This document shows, piece after piece, positions 24,305 through 37,998 of a DNA stretch of 64,000 bases (position 1 is the first letter of the stretch; every line of letters begins with the position of its first letter). The stretch is from the NCBI GenBank assembly GCA_905182995.1, contig CAJJDP010000038.1:472352-536351 (forward strand), read 5' to 3'. The DNA is from Paramecium octaurelia (lineage: Eukaryota; Ciliophora; Oligohymenophorea; Peniculida; Parameciidae). The notes beneath the pieces were generated by a model, which was not told the DNA's origin, searched no databases, and saw nothing but the letters and a program-made list of their open reading frames with translations. The position numbers were made by a program, and so were the translations under genes.

Positions 24305-24990
24305 TCATTTCTTAGTCTTCTTGACTGGTTTAACATCAGATTCATCATCATCCTCCTCATCATCATCGAATTCATCATCGTCTTCTTCATCTCCCTCTTT
24401 GCCTCCCAATTCATCAGATTCATCTCCTTCATCTTCACCACTCTAATCAATTGATAGAAATTAGTATTACAGAGAGTTCAATTTCCTATCCCTCCTTATC
24501 CTTGTTATCCAAAATTTACAAAGATGGAATGAGCTCAAAAATCTTATTGAAGTATCCAGGAAGTTGTGTAATTGGATTGTCAGCTAAATCCAACTGTTGT
24601 AATTACTTAAGTTATTTCAATGGCTCCACTTCCTATGAATTAATGGTGATATCTTACTTCAAATTTTTAAATTTTATTATCTGCAAGACTTAAACATGCT
24701 AATTTCTTGAAATTTTTGCTGATGTAAGATATAGCTGATCCTTCTAATTGATTTGACTCCAAAATTAGATTTTCCAAATTATTCAGTTTAGGGAATCCCT
24801 CTAAGTTTTTGAGTTAACATTCAACAAGACTCAAACTAATCAGATTCTAATGTTATTGAATAAGATTTGCTGATTGATTATCAAATTGAACGATTGCGAT
24901 TCCCTCAATATCTAAATCTTCTAATTCTCCATTCTAAGCCTCCTATTAGGCAATTATTTCTTTTTTTATTTAATCAAGAGTGGCAGCCAT
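24305..24990 (-). CDS. ANP32-type acidic leucine-rich nuclear phosphoprotein
   Basis: From ATG at 24990 the protein has 211 codons once two introns (25 nt near 24650 and 28 nt near 24460) are removed. Leucine-rich repeats cover residues ~30-140: LISLSLVECQLKNL, FPKLNNLENLILESNQL, KLACLSLADNKIKKF, LKQLQQLDLADNPIT. They are followed by the LRR-cap-like LQILDNKDKEG and a highly acidic tail made mostly of Asp and Glu with a final basic VKPVKKTKK. This layout is diagnostic of ANP32 proteins, which act as histone chaperones, phosphatase inhibitors and mRNA export adaptors in animals. The length is close to the family's 230-260 aa. Confidence 0.9.
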
Positions 24991-24999
24991 TTATTAAAA

Positions 25000-25592
25000 T
25001 ATTTATTAATAAAGTCATATTTAATTAGCTTTCAAGTTAAATAATTAGAATCTCAAACTCCCGCATTTGTGGTGTAGAATATTTATATACATCTATAAAG
25101 CCTAGCCAAATCCTATAGACTATCCTATTTTCCATATGTTGCACTCCAGCACCCATAGAAACTATTTAATAATAAAGCTTCTATTAATTTTTTATAAGGG
25201 TGACAGATAAAATGTTTACTCAAATCATTATAATTCGCATTAAATTATCTGATTTGATTATTAATATTAGATCTAATAAGTGTGTTTACAAAGTATATTC
25301 TTAAAACACAAAACCTCATTTTAAAGAGAATACTTTTTTTTACTAAGATTAAAAATTTAGATTCGAGTTTAAAAAATAAATAAAATTTAAATTAATTAAA
25401 ATAAATCCTAAGTCATTTGAAACTAATACAATTGCTTAAATAATATTTATATATTTAATATTTGAGTCCACATTCATTCCTTTGGTATTTGAAGATCTTT
25501 CTTGTTTTTAATATATTTTATATATTAATATATTTGGATAATTGAATTATTTAATTTAAGGAATCATCCTTAATTGAAACCAAATTTCTTCA
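25000..25592. other. Intergenic stretch with a less AT-rich island
   Basis: No protein-coding gene is apparent. Most is extremely AT-rich (25210-25590). A 110-nt island at about 25055-25165 is distinctly richer in G+C and has no convincing reading frame; it is listed as a candidate non-coding RNA below. Confidence 0.4.
25055..25165. ncRNA. Candidate small non-coding RNA (unclassified)
   Basis: Within a very AT-rich gap, this ~110-nt segment has mixed composition (for example CTCCCGCATTTGTGGTGTAG and GTTGCACTCCAGCACCCATA) and no protein frame of note. It is bordered by A/T runs on both sides. I looked for U1-U6, 5S, SRP, tRNA and telomerase RNA hallmarks and saw none. A snoRNA or other small nuclear RNA is possible; the strand is not decided. 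Evidence is compositional only. Confidence 0.2.
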
Positions 25593-26660
25593 TCATTACT
25601 AAACCCTAAAATACTATGACAATATATCCATATTTTAATTGATTTCATCTGGCTCTTGGAAATTATTAAAGAATGGCTTTAATATAATTTAATCAATACA
25701 TGTCTTAGAGCTTCATGACAAGAAATTCTATTGGCTGGATTCAATTATAATAATTTCTTTAATAAATCCAAACCATCTTAAGTTATACATGTATTTGTGA
25801 ATTTCAAATCCAATTTCTGTTCCAATTAACTTTAAAATATAGAATTCTAAAACTTAATCATAATGAGATACAGATAAAACTTATGCATTATCCTAATTCA
25901 AAGATATGTTTTCGCATATCAATTTCATCTGTTAAATCTCACTGTCTCCAGCAAATAAAGGGGCCCTTAGCACCATTTGTGCAAATATGCATCCAATCGA
26001 CCAAACATCTATCGCTGTTGTATAACCAGTAGATTTAAGCAATAATTCTGGTGGCCTGTACCAAAGTGTGATCACTTCATATGTGTAGGATCCAGGTACT
26101 TGTTGGAAAGATCGAGCCATTCCAAAATCTCCGATTTTAACTTTCCCTGAGGAATTAATTTTCTAAATACCTTCCTTACTAATTAATATGTTCTGGGGCT
26201 TCAAGTCTCTGTGCATGCATTTCTTTTTATGGCATTCATTCATCCCTTTGAGGATGCCATATAAAATTTCCTATTCACATTACATTTACGTCTTACTTAA
26301 ATCTTATTGATCTCCAATCTATTTTATTTCAGATATGCATCCAAATCGACGTCATAGAATTCCATCACCAATCTAATGCACCCCTAAACATATTCAATTT
26401 CAATCAACCTATTTTCATATATAGTTCTTACTTCACGATATTTTCACATTGTACTGTCTGCAATATCGATGTTTCCCTCAAAGCTACAGCAGATATCCCT
26501 TAATCTTACTACTATCATATAAATTTTAATAGAGAACTTGCTTTTTAATCTTCTTAATTGCAACAATCTTTCCCGTTTATGTATTGATAGCCTTATAAAC
26601 ATCTCCATAAACTCCAGATCCGACCTTGCCTTGCAATTAATATTTTGAAATCTGTGACAT
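25593..26660 (-). CDS. Cyclin-dependent-type protein kinase
   Basis: From ATG at 26660: glycine loop [11 protein letters not shown], catalytic Lys in IVAIKKIKK, a CDK-like alphaC region [12 protein letters not shown] in place of [23 protein letters not shown], activation segment with [17 protein letters not shown], then [15 protein letters not shown]. The C-lobe ends [20 protein letters not shown] followed by HEALRH, a 23-nt intron, and [13 protein letters not shown]. The TGA is at 25593-25595 after a short tail. Introns are visible near 26525 and 26420 and in the 25800-25870 region. The [17 protein letters not shown] stretch and the alphaC motif place it in the CDK group; the unusual ISAVALRE helix suggests a divergent ciliate cyclin partner. 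Residues needed for catalysis are all present. Confidence 0.88.
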
Positions 26661-27007
26661 TATTAAAAACTTTAATATTTTACAAAGCTCATTATTAATT
26701 TTACAATTCTTTCTTATAAATTATTCAAAAGCGAAAGGGAGATCTCTAATATAATTATTTTATAATATATGAATAGAATTTAACGTCAAATGCAAAATTC
26801 AGCCTGAATATTTCAAGATACAGAGAATAAAAACTTTGTATTTTTAAGATTGCTTAAATAATATATAATCTATCAATGGATTATTTATCATATCAGCTTA
26901 TTACTTGAGAATATCCTGTCGCATTCTCAAGCAAGACATCAAAAAACTCCTTTAAATTTAAATAAAATAGTAAATAAAAACTTAGGTAAATAATATAATA
27001 AAGACAA
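26661..27007. other. Intergenic, nothing recognised
   Basis: AT-rich gap between the start of the CDK gene and the stop of the Piezo gene. It probably contains the CDK promoter and the Piezo 3' end. No RNA gene or extra reading frame was seen. Confidence 0.5.
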
Positions 27008-30000
27008 TCAGTCTTACTTTAATTTAGATTCTTCATTATGCTGTTTCTAATTTTGCTAGTCTTTAACATTAACTTCTTTTTATTTATTCTATTAGGAGTC
27101 AAACTTTTCTGACCAGGCACCTGTCATTGCTTTCACTAATTCTGGAGATCGCAAAATATCAATCAACTCAAAATACAATAAATTTTCTCTAAATTATATA
27201 ACATGAAATAGTGTACTTTCTGTAGTTTTATAGCTATCTGGCTACAGATACAGCCTAACATATTGACAATAGATCATCCGGTTAAACCATTTATGCAAAC
27301 TCAAACATAAACACTTGCGAAGAGAACGTGCTTCTAATGAACTTAGCTATAAGAAGTATGACTGTTGTGTAAATAGTGATAACACTTAATCCATATGTTA
27401 AGAAAGAGTAATTATCACAGATTACAAAATATAATAATCCATCAGCCAAAGTTAGATTCGATGAGTTCGAAAATAAGCTACTATTTCCAGCATATTGAAA
27501 TTCCCAATTAGAAACTCCTTAAAGAGGATTTGTGTTACCATAAGAACAGTTAATATTTAAGAAAACATCCTATGCAGTCGGAATATCCTTCCCATAAATA
27601 GGAGTAGTGTTATAATTTGTTGCAGAACTTTAGTAAATTCTTAGAGCTTCTATGTAGAAATTAGGTAACATGACTCCTGAAGTATTGCAAGCCATGGCGG
27701 CATTCCTAATGTATTTGAGTTGATCCATGCCTAATCCTACTGTCCCATTTTCTCCGTTTATTAGAGGATTATAGGGATATGAAAATTTATATATAGATGG
27801 CAGGATAAATTAGAAGCGTCTCCGAAACGTAAATGTCACATTAAACAAGAAATTGTATTTTTCTTCCAGAGATATGGTTTGATTCAATTCTCTAATCAAT
27901 TGATTATAAAGCGGAAGCGAGACTTGCCATTTCTAATTTGAAAAGTCTGATAATTGAAATCTTTGGATTCCCCCTGAATTATCTATTTATGATTAAGTTA
28001 TTTTTTATTATTTGGTTAGAGCTGTGATCTCAGAGTAATCTATTAAAATAGGTAATTCTAATCCAAATAATTGACTGGATTCATAAAATTAAACGTTTAA
28101 GTTAGTGTCCACATTAACTAAATTAATTGCGAAACTTCCACTGACAATAGGATTGCTCTGTGCAGATGGATTGAGGGCAGAAAACAAAATCAAAGGACCT
28201 AAGATACAAATTAAAATAAAAACAACAAAGAAAAAGTAAATTAATTTGCTTATCTTCGATATTTCTAGGCCTAATTGTCGTTTCATTACCTTTTGTGAGG
28301 ACATTTTAGTGAAAAACATTTATCTTTAAATATCCTCTAGAATAAACCATTAATAGATATCAAGTGATGTATATAAACAAGTCCAATCCAACAACACCTT
28401 TAAATCATATAAAAATGGAATTGAATATAAGATTAATGCAAAATAGTAGCTAAGTGAATTATAGACATACAAAAATTGATTTCTAACCTTCAATTCTCTA
28501 TATCCATATCTAAGTTAAAGGGCTGATAAATAAAAATAGGCACAAAATAACAGAAAATACATTACGATAGACGTATTATAGTCTTTATAGTCATTGATAT
28601 TTCTGTTCCAAAGTTGCAACAAATAGCAGTAAACAAAAAAGAATACCAAAGTTAGAATCACTACTTGTAATACATACTTTTAAACAAATTATGTTTTGTA
28701 TTTATCTTTGAACACTGCTCTTTCTTGAGCATTGATGTATTTTTAATCTCCTCTTAATTCAATATATCTCTCAACCATCATAAATAACATTTGAAACACT
28801 AATGCCAATACTAATTAAGCGGGTACTTAATTATACTTCAAATACCCTTCTATATTCTATTATTCTCCAGTCATGAAATTGAAAAAGAATAACATATACA
28901 AGAATAGGATGACTTATATTGAAGCAATAGATAAGTAAAGATCTACACCAGGTCTTGCATACTCATAAGACATAATTTTCTCGAAAAATCCTGGTTTGTA
29001 TTTATCACTTAGGATATCAGGATTTGCTGCGATTTTTCTCTCTAAATCATTCCCAATTTATAACATTATACTCTCAGGTTCAACTTCCATTCCTGATTTC
29101 TCCAAAAAAGACCTTCCTTATAATTGATTTTCTATTTCTATTCTCTCAATTTCTGGATTCTCTATTCTACCTATCTCTGACTTGGATCTTGATCTTTGTA
29201 TTTCTTATTCTTACACTATCTCTTCTACCATATCTTTATTAAAGTTGTTGAGTTTTAATCTGATGTAACCTTAAAAGATATTCTCAATCAGAGTGAATGG
29301 GTAATCAAAAATGCCAAAGGACTTTTGCAAGAATACTTGAAATGTAATCAACCAAATTGTAAATATTTCATAAAACAACCCAAATGTATTACTGTTATCT
29401 AAAATGTAATACCATGGAATATACTACTCAGGTTAATTTGACTTATTGTATACCACTCCATACATTGAGTCTACAAATATCATTAAAAGGATAAAGAAGT
29501 ATAATGAGTAGGAAATCATCCAAAATATCTTAGAGTTGACATCTATCAATCCCCAAACAAACATGGTTATTGGCAAGAGCATTCCAAATAGAGCATAGTT
29601 CTTGAAATAATAACAAATTATTATGATGTTGGTTATTGTATCCCAATTGATTATGCAATATTTAAATAGATCCTGTAGAAATAAACTAAATAAGTTAATT
29701 GTTTTCATTGATATTAACTTATTGATTGGATATTTCTATTTAGTTTACTCCAAAACTATTCTCTCCTATTCATCTATAATATGAACAAATCTAAGCTCCT
29801 TGCTTAACTAGTAATTCAATTACTATTAGTTCATATACTTATTATATTGTTATCCCTTAATAGGTTTATACAATTTCTTATACTTCTCCATGGCTTTTTA
29901 AATAATCTTATCCAAAACCATGTCATTTAATTTATCCTTATTTTTACTAATTTCCTGATAAAATCGTCTATAAATTTTCTCAAGAGTTTTCACCTCCTCT

Positions 30001-33000
30001 TCATAAGTTTTAGTATCATTCATCAGATGATTCTCAATTGTTATGAAAATGTGTCTCTGCAATCGTTTATTCTGTTAAAGTATGTAATCCATCAAAATGT
30101 GAAATGGCATGAATTTGATGGATTAATTATCATTCCTCATCCAAATGATCATTTTTATGTATACTTTCCGAAGATATGATTAATGATCTGGTATTTAAAC
30201 TTCTGGTTCAGTCATGAAGCTAGCAGTCAATTATGGATATTATTATTATTGAATGGTAATTGACTTTTCTTTTACTAATGATTTCATCTATATTTCCCTA
30301 ACTCTTCGCTTCCAAACTATCATCTTCTATTCAATCGTATCTGATATCTGATTCAACAGGTTTTTCTCTTCCTACAATTGCAATATTTTCTTGTACTAAA
30401 TGTAATTGTAATTGTAGGCCAGACCTCTTGAAACCATCTTAGCTCTTAAGGTTAATTTAGATTAGTAGTTGTCTTACGTAGTTCTCATATGATTGGATGT
30501 CTATAAATCAAAATGCAATGAGATGAAAAAGATTAAGAATATCTGTCCATCTATCTTTAAATTAAATGCCTCCATGCAATAAAACTCCAAGCCGCTCCCT
30601 TCATCCACTCTAACTTAAGAAGCATTAACGCATTATTCCAAGAAGGTTGGAATCTTCAAAAATGTAAATAAAGCAATGATTATGGCAGATAAGGTGAAAA
30701 TCGCCTGATAGAAGGCTTTTATTTTTCTTCGCTCAGTATAAGCATATGGCCATTTAAAATGGAATTCTGCAGCGTATAAAAACCCAATGACTATAAGTAA
30801 TTAAAGAAGGTTAAATATGGATCGATTCATTTCACACAATAACAATACAAATCCAAAGAGAATCAAATGATAATTCATCGATATTGTTTGTATCAATACA
30901 TGTCGAAAACTATAATTCTTCTGTCTCCATAAGTTATAAGTAATAATAATCTGACTGTCTCTGTGATTACTTAGTACTTTTTTGCAAATTATAAATTCAT
31001 TCTTCATTTTAATAGATTGCTTAAAGATTTGATTGCAAAACCACTCTAGCATTAAAAAATACAAATAAATAAAAGACACTATGAGACAATTGAACACGAT
31101 GACAATGTTTAGCAATTTATTGGTCTCACAATTCATATCTTAAAAGGCACTTTATTCGAGTTATTCACAATCCATGATTTCTGTGCTTTCAAAACCTAAA
31201 AAGGCCAACCAATAATCAGATAAGTTTGTTTTAGCCATAATATTAAAATCTTAAGGCGAGAGAATAAAATTGTCAAACTTAGGAATATCATTTTCTGAAG
31301 GCGTCCAATTCAATAGGTAAAGGAAATACTAAAATAGGATTGAGAATATTGCAATTGAATTCAACATTTTAGTATTTTTGACTGTAGCACTCATTTAAAA
31401 TAAGATAACTGATATGGTCAAGTAGAATAAGGAAAATATCGTATTAACAAGCAAAGTATTCGATAGGTAAAGTAAAATAAGGAATCTTTAGAAGATTTTG
31501 AATAATGATTCATTGAGTAAAATCTTTACAAATCTACTTTTATTTGTAAAGTAATTCAAAATTATTACTTCTCTGTCAAATGAATTGTATTCACTATGAC
31601 TTTTAACAAAAACAACAAAATCGTATTTTTTATCAAATATTTCTTTGCTCTCTTCATATGATTAATTTTGAATCCTTGATTCCTCAATTTTATTCATTTC
31701 TTAGGTTTCTTGTAGATTTTCTATACTTTTAGTTAAGTCATCTTCTAATATCTTTGTGCAAGCAGTATCAATAACATTAACAAACAGAAGAAACAAATAA
31801 AACCATGAAACCTACCACATATTTGATTCAGTTTGAACATAATTACTCTAATTGCAATCATTATTATTTGATTCATAACCACAATAGCATTAATTTGTAA
31901 TTTGATATTATCTTGAATATGTTCCAAAAAGAAAAAAGCTAAGCACTGTATAATCAACCCATAATGGAGATCTGACATTTTCTGTGAATGATTCAGTTGA
32001 TAGAAATTAAGACAAGTAAGACAGGAAAATACAAAAGGCAGTGAAATAAAAGGAATATAACCAAATCTTTCTTTTCAGTTTGATTCTAGTGGTTAAACGC
32101 AACAATTTAATTTCGTCATTCAATCTGCTAATCTTTTTAGGTTCATCTATATGAGATATATCTGAAGCGAACTGAAGATACAATTGCTTCAATAGATAAA
32201 TTTCTAAATCATGATTAAATCTTACATGTTTGGAGTTTTGACAAGCTTTTTTTCTCTTCTAGAATATCCAAAATGGTATTATGCACTCGGTAGAAATAAC
32301 TTAGATATAAGGATAGCAATATGAATGCAGCTATTGATCTTAGATAAAGTACACAAGATATGACAATGTATATTGTAATTAAATCAGTATTTAGATGAGC
32401 AATTCCAATCAATATCAATTTAAGCCATTGATATTAATCTAATATCTTCAAATCTAGAACATTCTATGAACTAGATTCACCCAAATTTTTATTGTGTTAG
32501 CTTATTTGCAAGTTCTTAAATTTTGACAATTAATTCAACGCAAATGCACCGAACAAGATATTTAGTGTGTCAGCCAAATATTCCATTCTTAAATTATCTG
32601 TAGAGTAGGCATATAGACCAGCTTCCTGATAATATAATTAGAGATTCTCATAGAATTTTTAAAATATGGTTGATTTATTTTCCAAATCTGGAACACAACT
32701 AATCTAATAAATTTAAGGATAAATTACAAAAAAGAAAATAGATATCTATATGAAAAAGCGATCAGCAAAAAATACATGTACACATACCACAAGGCTCTTA
32801 ATTTAATGTAATTGATTTAGGAATTTATTGACTTCACATGATACAAGAAAACGATTCCTATATATAAGAGTAATAAATTATTTAGATAGCTGTAGGGAGT
32901 GAACAATAAGAAGCAGATATTGACTACATAGGCTGTCCATATCAATGAATGGCCATAAATTGTTTCCAAAATTCCAAAATGATATCTGAAGTTAGGTAGA

Positions 33001-35473
33001 TTGCCTTTCACACTCTCAACTTAGGAGATTGTGGCTATTAATCTCTAAAATATGATTTTTGTTTTACATTTGAATATCGATCATAAATAGCAGTGTTAAA
33101 TCCATAATATTGAATTATCGTCAGATAAAACAATAGCCAATTCGAAACTAATTACTTATTGAGCATATTGAGGCCGATTATTTAGACCGCAAAATAACTC
33201 TCCTAAACTCCAAATAAGATGTAGAGATATTTTATCAAAGTCAGGAAACTCATATAAACCAAAAGAATTATCCAATATTTTTGTTGAAAAGGTACTCGTT
33301 TCCCCCTATAATCGCATTTACTTGACTAATTAACAATGAAAATTATCAATAGGAGAATCATAATAAACGATATGATACTTATTTCATTAAATCCAACCCA
33401 ATACAACAATATAATTATGATTAAAAAGTCAATTCTGAAGAAAAAGGCTAAAAAAATGTTAAACCATTTAGGCATATCTTCAATTTCATTAGATTTAACT
33501 TGAATTTATTTTTCTTTTTCCTCTTGCTCTTCTATTTATTTGATGAACAAAAAAAATAAACACAAAGTGCAATTCATCAAAATTGAATTCACAGCCGATT
33601 TATCCTAATAAAAGAATCCAAGTTTTTAACAAACTGTCATTGGTAACTCATCTATAGCTTTGTATGCACTAGAAGGACAAAATTAATAGAAATTATTAGG
33701 TCTATCTAATCCAGTTATGTTGCTGTAGTAGAAAGTAAAAAAATTGATCAATAATGAAGGAATATTACAAAATAAAGTAGCAATTCGAATTATCCTAAAA
33801 TTTAATGTAAATCCTGTTAAAATAAGCCAACACACCAACAAAATGGAAAAATAGGTCTATTGGAGGATGACTATGCATAGAGACAAGATTTGTAAAACAA
33901 TTAATGAAATAATTGGTTTATCAATGGTATTTTTTATGTTTTCCAGAGAATCATACCAAGCCTTTTCTATTTTATGAAAATAAATTGAAGAATTAGCTTA
34001 TTAATCCAGAAAGAATTCAGAAATTCTATTTGGTTTAGGATTGTCCTTTGATTTATCCTATTCATCACTAATTTGATCTGATAAATCCTTCTCTTCTTAT
34101 AAATCAATTTCTTCAGAATCTGATAATTCATCTTCTCCACTTTTTTTCTTTAATTTAGGGGAATCATTAATGTCAACTGAAATGTTGTCCAATTAACTTT
34201 TAATCAAGACTTAAAATTATTTAAAATCTTCGTATTATTAGGAGATTTCAGCAATGGTGTGATTAAACTGATCTTTTAGATTCTGCGTCTTAATCTTTTC
34301 ACTAACGATGCAAAGCATATTTAGCACAAAAATCGAGAAGATAATAAATAGAATGGCTTGGGCTTCATAATTCGAAAAGTATCCAAATAACTAAAACCCA
34401 GTAAACTATAAAGTGAATGATGCTGCTTAATTATTTTAAAGAATAACCTTCTTTATTGGTGTACTGATGAAGTACATAACCACTAATATTACCATGAGTA
34501 CGATTTTCAAAATTATAAAATAAACTTTTTCTACTAATTGATTCTAATACATTCTCAACAGCAATACCAATTAAAATCCCCACATTATAAGGCCAATCAG
34601 AGATTTGGTACAACAAGTCAAAATAATCAGATTAAGCAACATCATAAGCTAAGTATAAATTTGCGTATTCTTACAATAAAGAATTTGGTCAATATAGGAC
34701 TATCCTTTAATTCATGGAATTCTTGTTTGATTTGTGCATTCCTGAAAGTGAGAATAATTAAGGCCAAAGCCAACATAATGCAATTGGGTGCAAATGCTAG
34801 ACCTTGTTCTGCAGAGGAAACAGTGATCTTGCCTTTGATAACTGTGAAATAGACCTCAAGTCCACTGAAGTTTTCAATTGACATCATATCATAACCCTTG
34901 CAATATTAGATTAAAATTTACTCCATTCTTTGCTATGGGATACAAAACAAGTTTAACAATTAAAGAGAATGCAGAAACGACAACAAAACTTTACCAAATT
35001 GGTTTCTTGAAATCATGAAGAACCAACCAATATTGGGTTATGAATGTATTTTCAGATTGCTCTTAATTTTAATTGGTATTATGAAACTATTCTTATTAGG
35101 ATGCGAATTCAGTTAATGTGTACAGTTTGCCATCTTTAACTTGAACACCCTTGTAGCTACTAATGTATGAGTAATTCAATATTAGGAGTAGACATATCAA
35201 ATAAAATGTGGAGTAATAGGACTGTATCAATATGCAATAAGTTAATAATCCAAGCATTCCAATTATGTCTAAGGCTTAAACTATTTTTCTGTATTTTTTT
35301 GATTAAGTGTGATGTTCAGATATTAGAGATTCGTGAGAGTCTGCTTTTTGAATTTTTGGATACGAATCCCTTTCCATTAATAAATCATCGCTTTCTGATT
35401 GAAGTTGCGAGTCATTCTCTCTCTTGGGAGTAGGTATTTCAATTTCATTTATCGACGATTCTGAATTATGCAT
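27008..35473 (-). CDS. Piezo mechanosensitive ion channel
   Basis: A single very long minus-strand gene, about 8.5 kb, encoding roughly 2,700 residues, the size of animal Piezos (~2,500). The ATG at 35473 opens a hydrophilic Ser/Glu-rich N-terminus (MHNSESSINEIEIPTPKREN), and the next 6.5 kb is an almost continuous series of membrane helices, interrupted by hydrophilic loops near 34100 and 31700. The C-terminal part is diagnostic: inner helix KLIYFFFVVFILICILGPLI (near 28200), then the extracellular cap, then an outer helix YGLSVITIYTTVILLIAKFI (near 27390), then the conserved end PDDLLSICQAVSVARQL and LIDILRSPELVKAM, which matches the Piezo cytoplasmic tail (PDRLLNLCxxIxxVREAxEL...LYRSPExMIKW). 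One intron of 28 nt near 27190 splits that tail. Family function: trimeric stretch-gated cation channel. Most introns were not mapped. Confidence 0.88.
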
Positions 35474-35520
35474 TTAATAAACTAATAATATTTTTAAACA
35501 AAAAAATAGCATGGTAAATC

Positions 35521-37521
35521 TCAAGGTTTTTTCTAAGATGTCTTTAGCCATTCCTCCTCAGGCATTTTAAATATATATAAGTTGTTAGCTTCTCTATCTA
35601 GGAATTTATAAACTAAAGAAAATTACATAGAATTTCAGGTTCTGGCAAATCATTCGGATTAGTAACAGAAAATTCATCTTTAAATAACAAAGGATCATAA
35701 TGTTGAATCTTTGAAATTAAGTCAGGTCTTTCTATTTGATATAATTCTAACACATACATAGTTATAAAAATGCCGTCTATAAATAACCCCATATATGTCT
35801 AGCTTAAGGATTAATCATAAGTGCACTTAAGTACAACCTAGCAGCATCTAAATATTCTCCCTTGTAAGAATAGGCAAATGCCAAATTGACCCAAACTCTC
35901 ACATAATTAGGTCTAAGATCCAATGCTCTATGGTAACAAAACATAGCTTAATCTGCTTCACCAAGATGTGCCAGAGTGGCTCCTAATTTGTTCCAAATCT
36001 AATAATTTTTTGGTTCAATTTGAAGAGCCTTCTTAAAGATCTCAACTGATTTTTAATAGTTTCTTTCAATGAAATATAGTACAGCTATTCCATTCAATAA
36101 TTCAACATCATTAGGTCCTTATTAATGAGCTGCTTCAAATACTTGAATCATTCTTGCATTCATGCATTTTATTTAATCTAAAGTATAATCATAGATATTG
36201 GTATTGTCAGGCACTATGCTATCATCTACAGGCACCGTGTAATTTGGATTCTTGATTAGCCATTATTTTAAAAAGGACATTGCTTTGACTTCATCCAAAA
36301 TATTTGTGCAAGATATACCTAAGGCACTCAAAGTATCTAGTTCATTTGGGTTTTATTTCATAGCATTCAAGAAGGCAGCCACAGCTCTTTGATCTTGGTC
36401 ATTTTCTTGATGTAATCTACCCAGGATTCTCCAAGCATTAGAATCTGCCGGATTCTTTTGGATATGAGCTTCCAAAGCCAAAATTGCTTCTGTATTTTAA
36501 CCTTAATGCACTAAATTTAATGCTGCTTGTAGAGGATAATCCATAGCCAAATACTTATTATTTTCTTAAAACCTGTAAGTATCATTTGAGTCTTTATAGA
36601 GTTCAAATTCCTATAAATCAGATGCTGCTTACCAGGCTTCAGAGAACATTTTATCAATATCTGTTCCTTACTCCATTTCTTTAAGTATTTATTAATAAGT
36701 ATCTTCAAGCTTCTTCTAAAATTAACCTTCGTTTTGTAATTCACTATCATATTTTTCTAATTTTTCATCCCACATCTTTGAAAATTTCTCTTCAACTTCT
36801 GATAAATCAGATTACTTTTATTCTACATTTTTAGTAGCCTAATCCCATCCTTCTTCCAATGTCTAAATTCTCTCCAAAGCTGATTATTCCACTTTGTCCC
36901 CTTTCTATGTGAGCAATTCATTGCCCACTAGTTTTAAGTTTCCATTCTAAATATCCTTCATAAACCTCAAAAATTTAGACTATTAAAATCTTGGGTCAGG
37001 ATCTTTTTCTAAAGCTTACACCAAATCATCTGCATATTTTTATGATTTTTCACTCTAAGCCTATAAATCCTCAGCATTTTCATAAGCCTCCTAAAATTAA
37101 TATTCTTAAGCCATTTAATCAGCTTAATATTAAATTTCTGCTTGTTGCCATTAAAAATCCATCATCATCTATTGCTGCATCATTGCTTATTCATAATTCC
37201 TTTACTCTTCCACAAACATCTTTTCCATCATCTACCTTTATTCAATATTTGCTTAATCATATTATTTAGCCATAACATCCCATTATTAGTTCATACTCTC
37301 AAATAATCGTTAGCGTTCCTACAACTTCTATTGCACCATTGGGTCCTGTTAGACATTTATCTACTATTATATCTATCTAAGATTCTTATATTGACTATAT
37401 ACTATTGTTAAGTTTATCCGAATAGCATCCTATCCATGAATTACTTGAATGGATTTTAACTCATCTACTAAGTTCCATCTGCAGTGCAAGCACCACCCGT
37501 ATATATATTTCTCAAGGCCAT
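35521..37521 (-). CDS. PEX5: PEX5 peroxisomal targeting signal 1 receptor
   Basis: From ATG at 37521; three introns (26, 26 and 29 nt) leave exactly 640 codons, close to the 600-640 aa typical of PEX5. The N-terminus MALRNIYTGGACTADG carries the conserved cysteine used for ubiquitin-dependent export, followed by NPFKQFMDRML. A Gln-rich, Trp-containing disordered half follows (WDVMAKQY, WQQAEIQY, WDEKLEKY, diverged WxxxF/Y-like pentapeptides that in the family bind PEX14/PEX13). The C-terminal half has tandem TPRs: AILALEAHIQKNPADSNAW, AVAAFLNAMKQNPNELDTL, VELLNGIAVLYFIERNYQKS, IWNKLGATLAHLGEADQAM, VRVWVNLAFAYSYKGEYLDA, ending NPQARHIWGYL as in PEX5. The TPRs bind C-terminal SKL-type signals of matrix enzymes. 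The gene start is 478 bp from the divergent TPR/PH gene. Confidence 0.93.
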
Positions 37522-37998
37522 TATTAATTATATGATAAATAATTTATTGACTTATTTTTATTTAAAAGTACTTCAGCAATCAGTTTCAATCTCAGCCTCT
37601 GCTTTTCTTTTTCATCGATAGTAAAATTAAAATATTATGTAGATGAAAGGCCAATTTTCTAATAGTAGGATTATATATAGAATAAAATTGTTAATTAAGA
37701 TTTGGAAGTTTTATCATTGATAAATTTTAATAATAAAATTATCCTTAACTCTCATAAGATTTGCATGTGTGAAAATTAGCTTTAGTGGCTAGTTTTGAAT
37801 AATAGACCCAAGTCAAAAGAATAATGTTAAAATGATAAAATAGAATTGCTTACCAAAAATTTGTGAACAAATATGAAAATTACTTTAGCAAAATTCCATA
37901 GAACAGTTACCTTAAAGTATTCTATAAATTGTATACTGATACTTTGAATGAATGTTATGAAATATTTTTATTTCTAATTCAATATTTTAATTTATATA
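37522..37998. other. Divergent promoter region, nothing else recognised
   Basis: AT-rich 477-bp gap between the starts of PEX5 (minus) and the TPR/PH gene (plus). It should carry both promoters. No RNA gene or additional reading frame was supported. Confidence 0.5.

Noticed and set aside
27008-35473. Multiple separate small membrane-protein genes on the minus strand
   Set aside because: The hydrophobic pieces are exons or frame segments of one Piezo gene; orientation, continuous membrane helices and the conserved C-terminal end support a single gene.
36991-37269. Plus-strand frame rich in His, Pro and Phe
   Set aside because: Antisense shadow of the Gln-rich region of PEX5.
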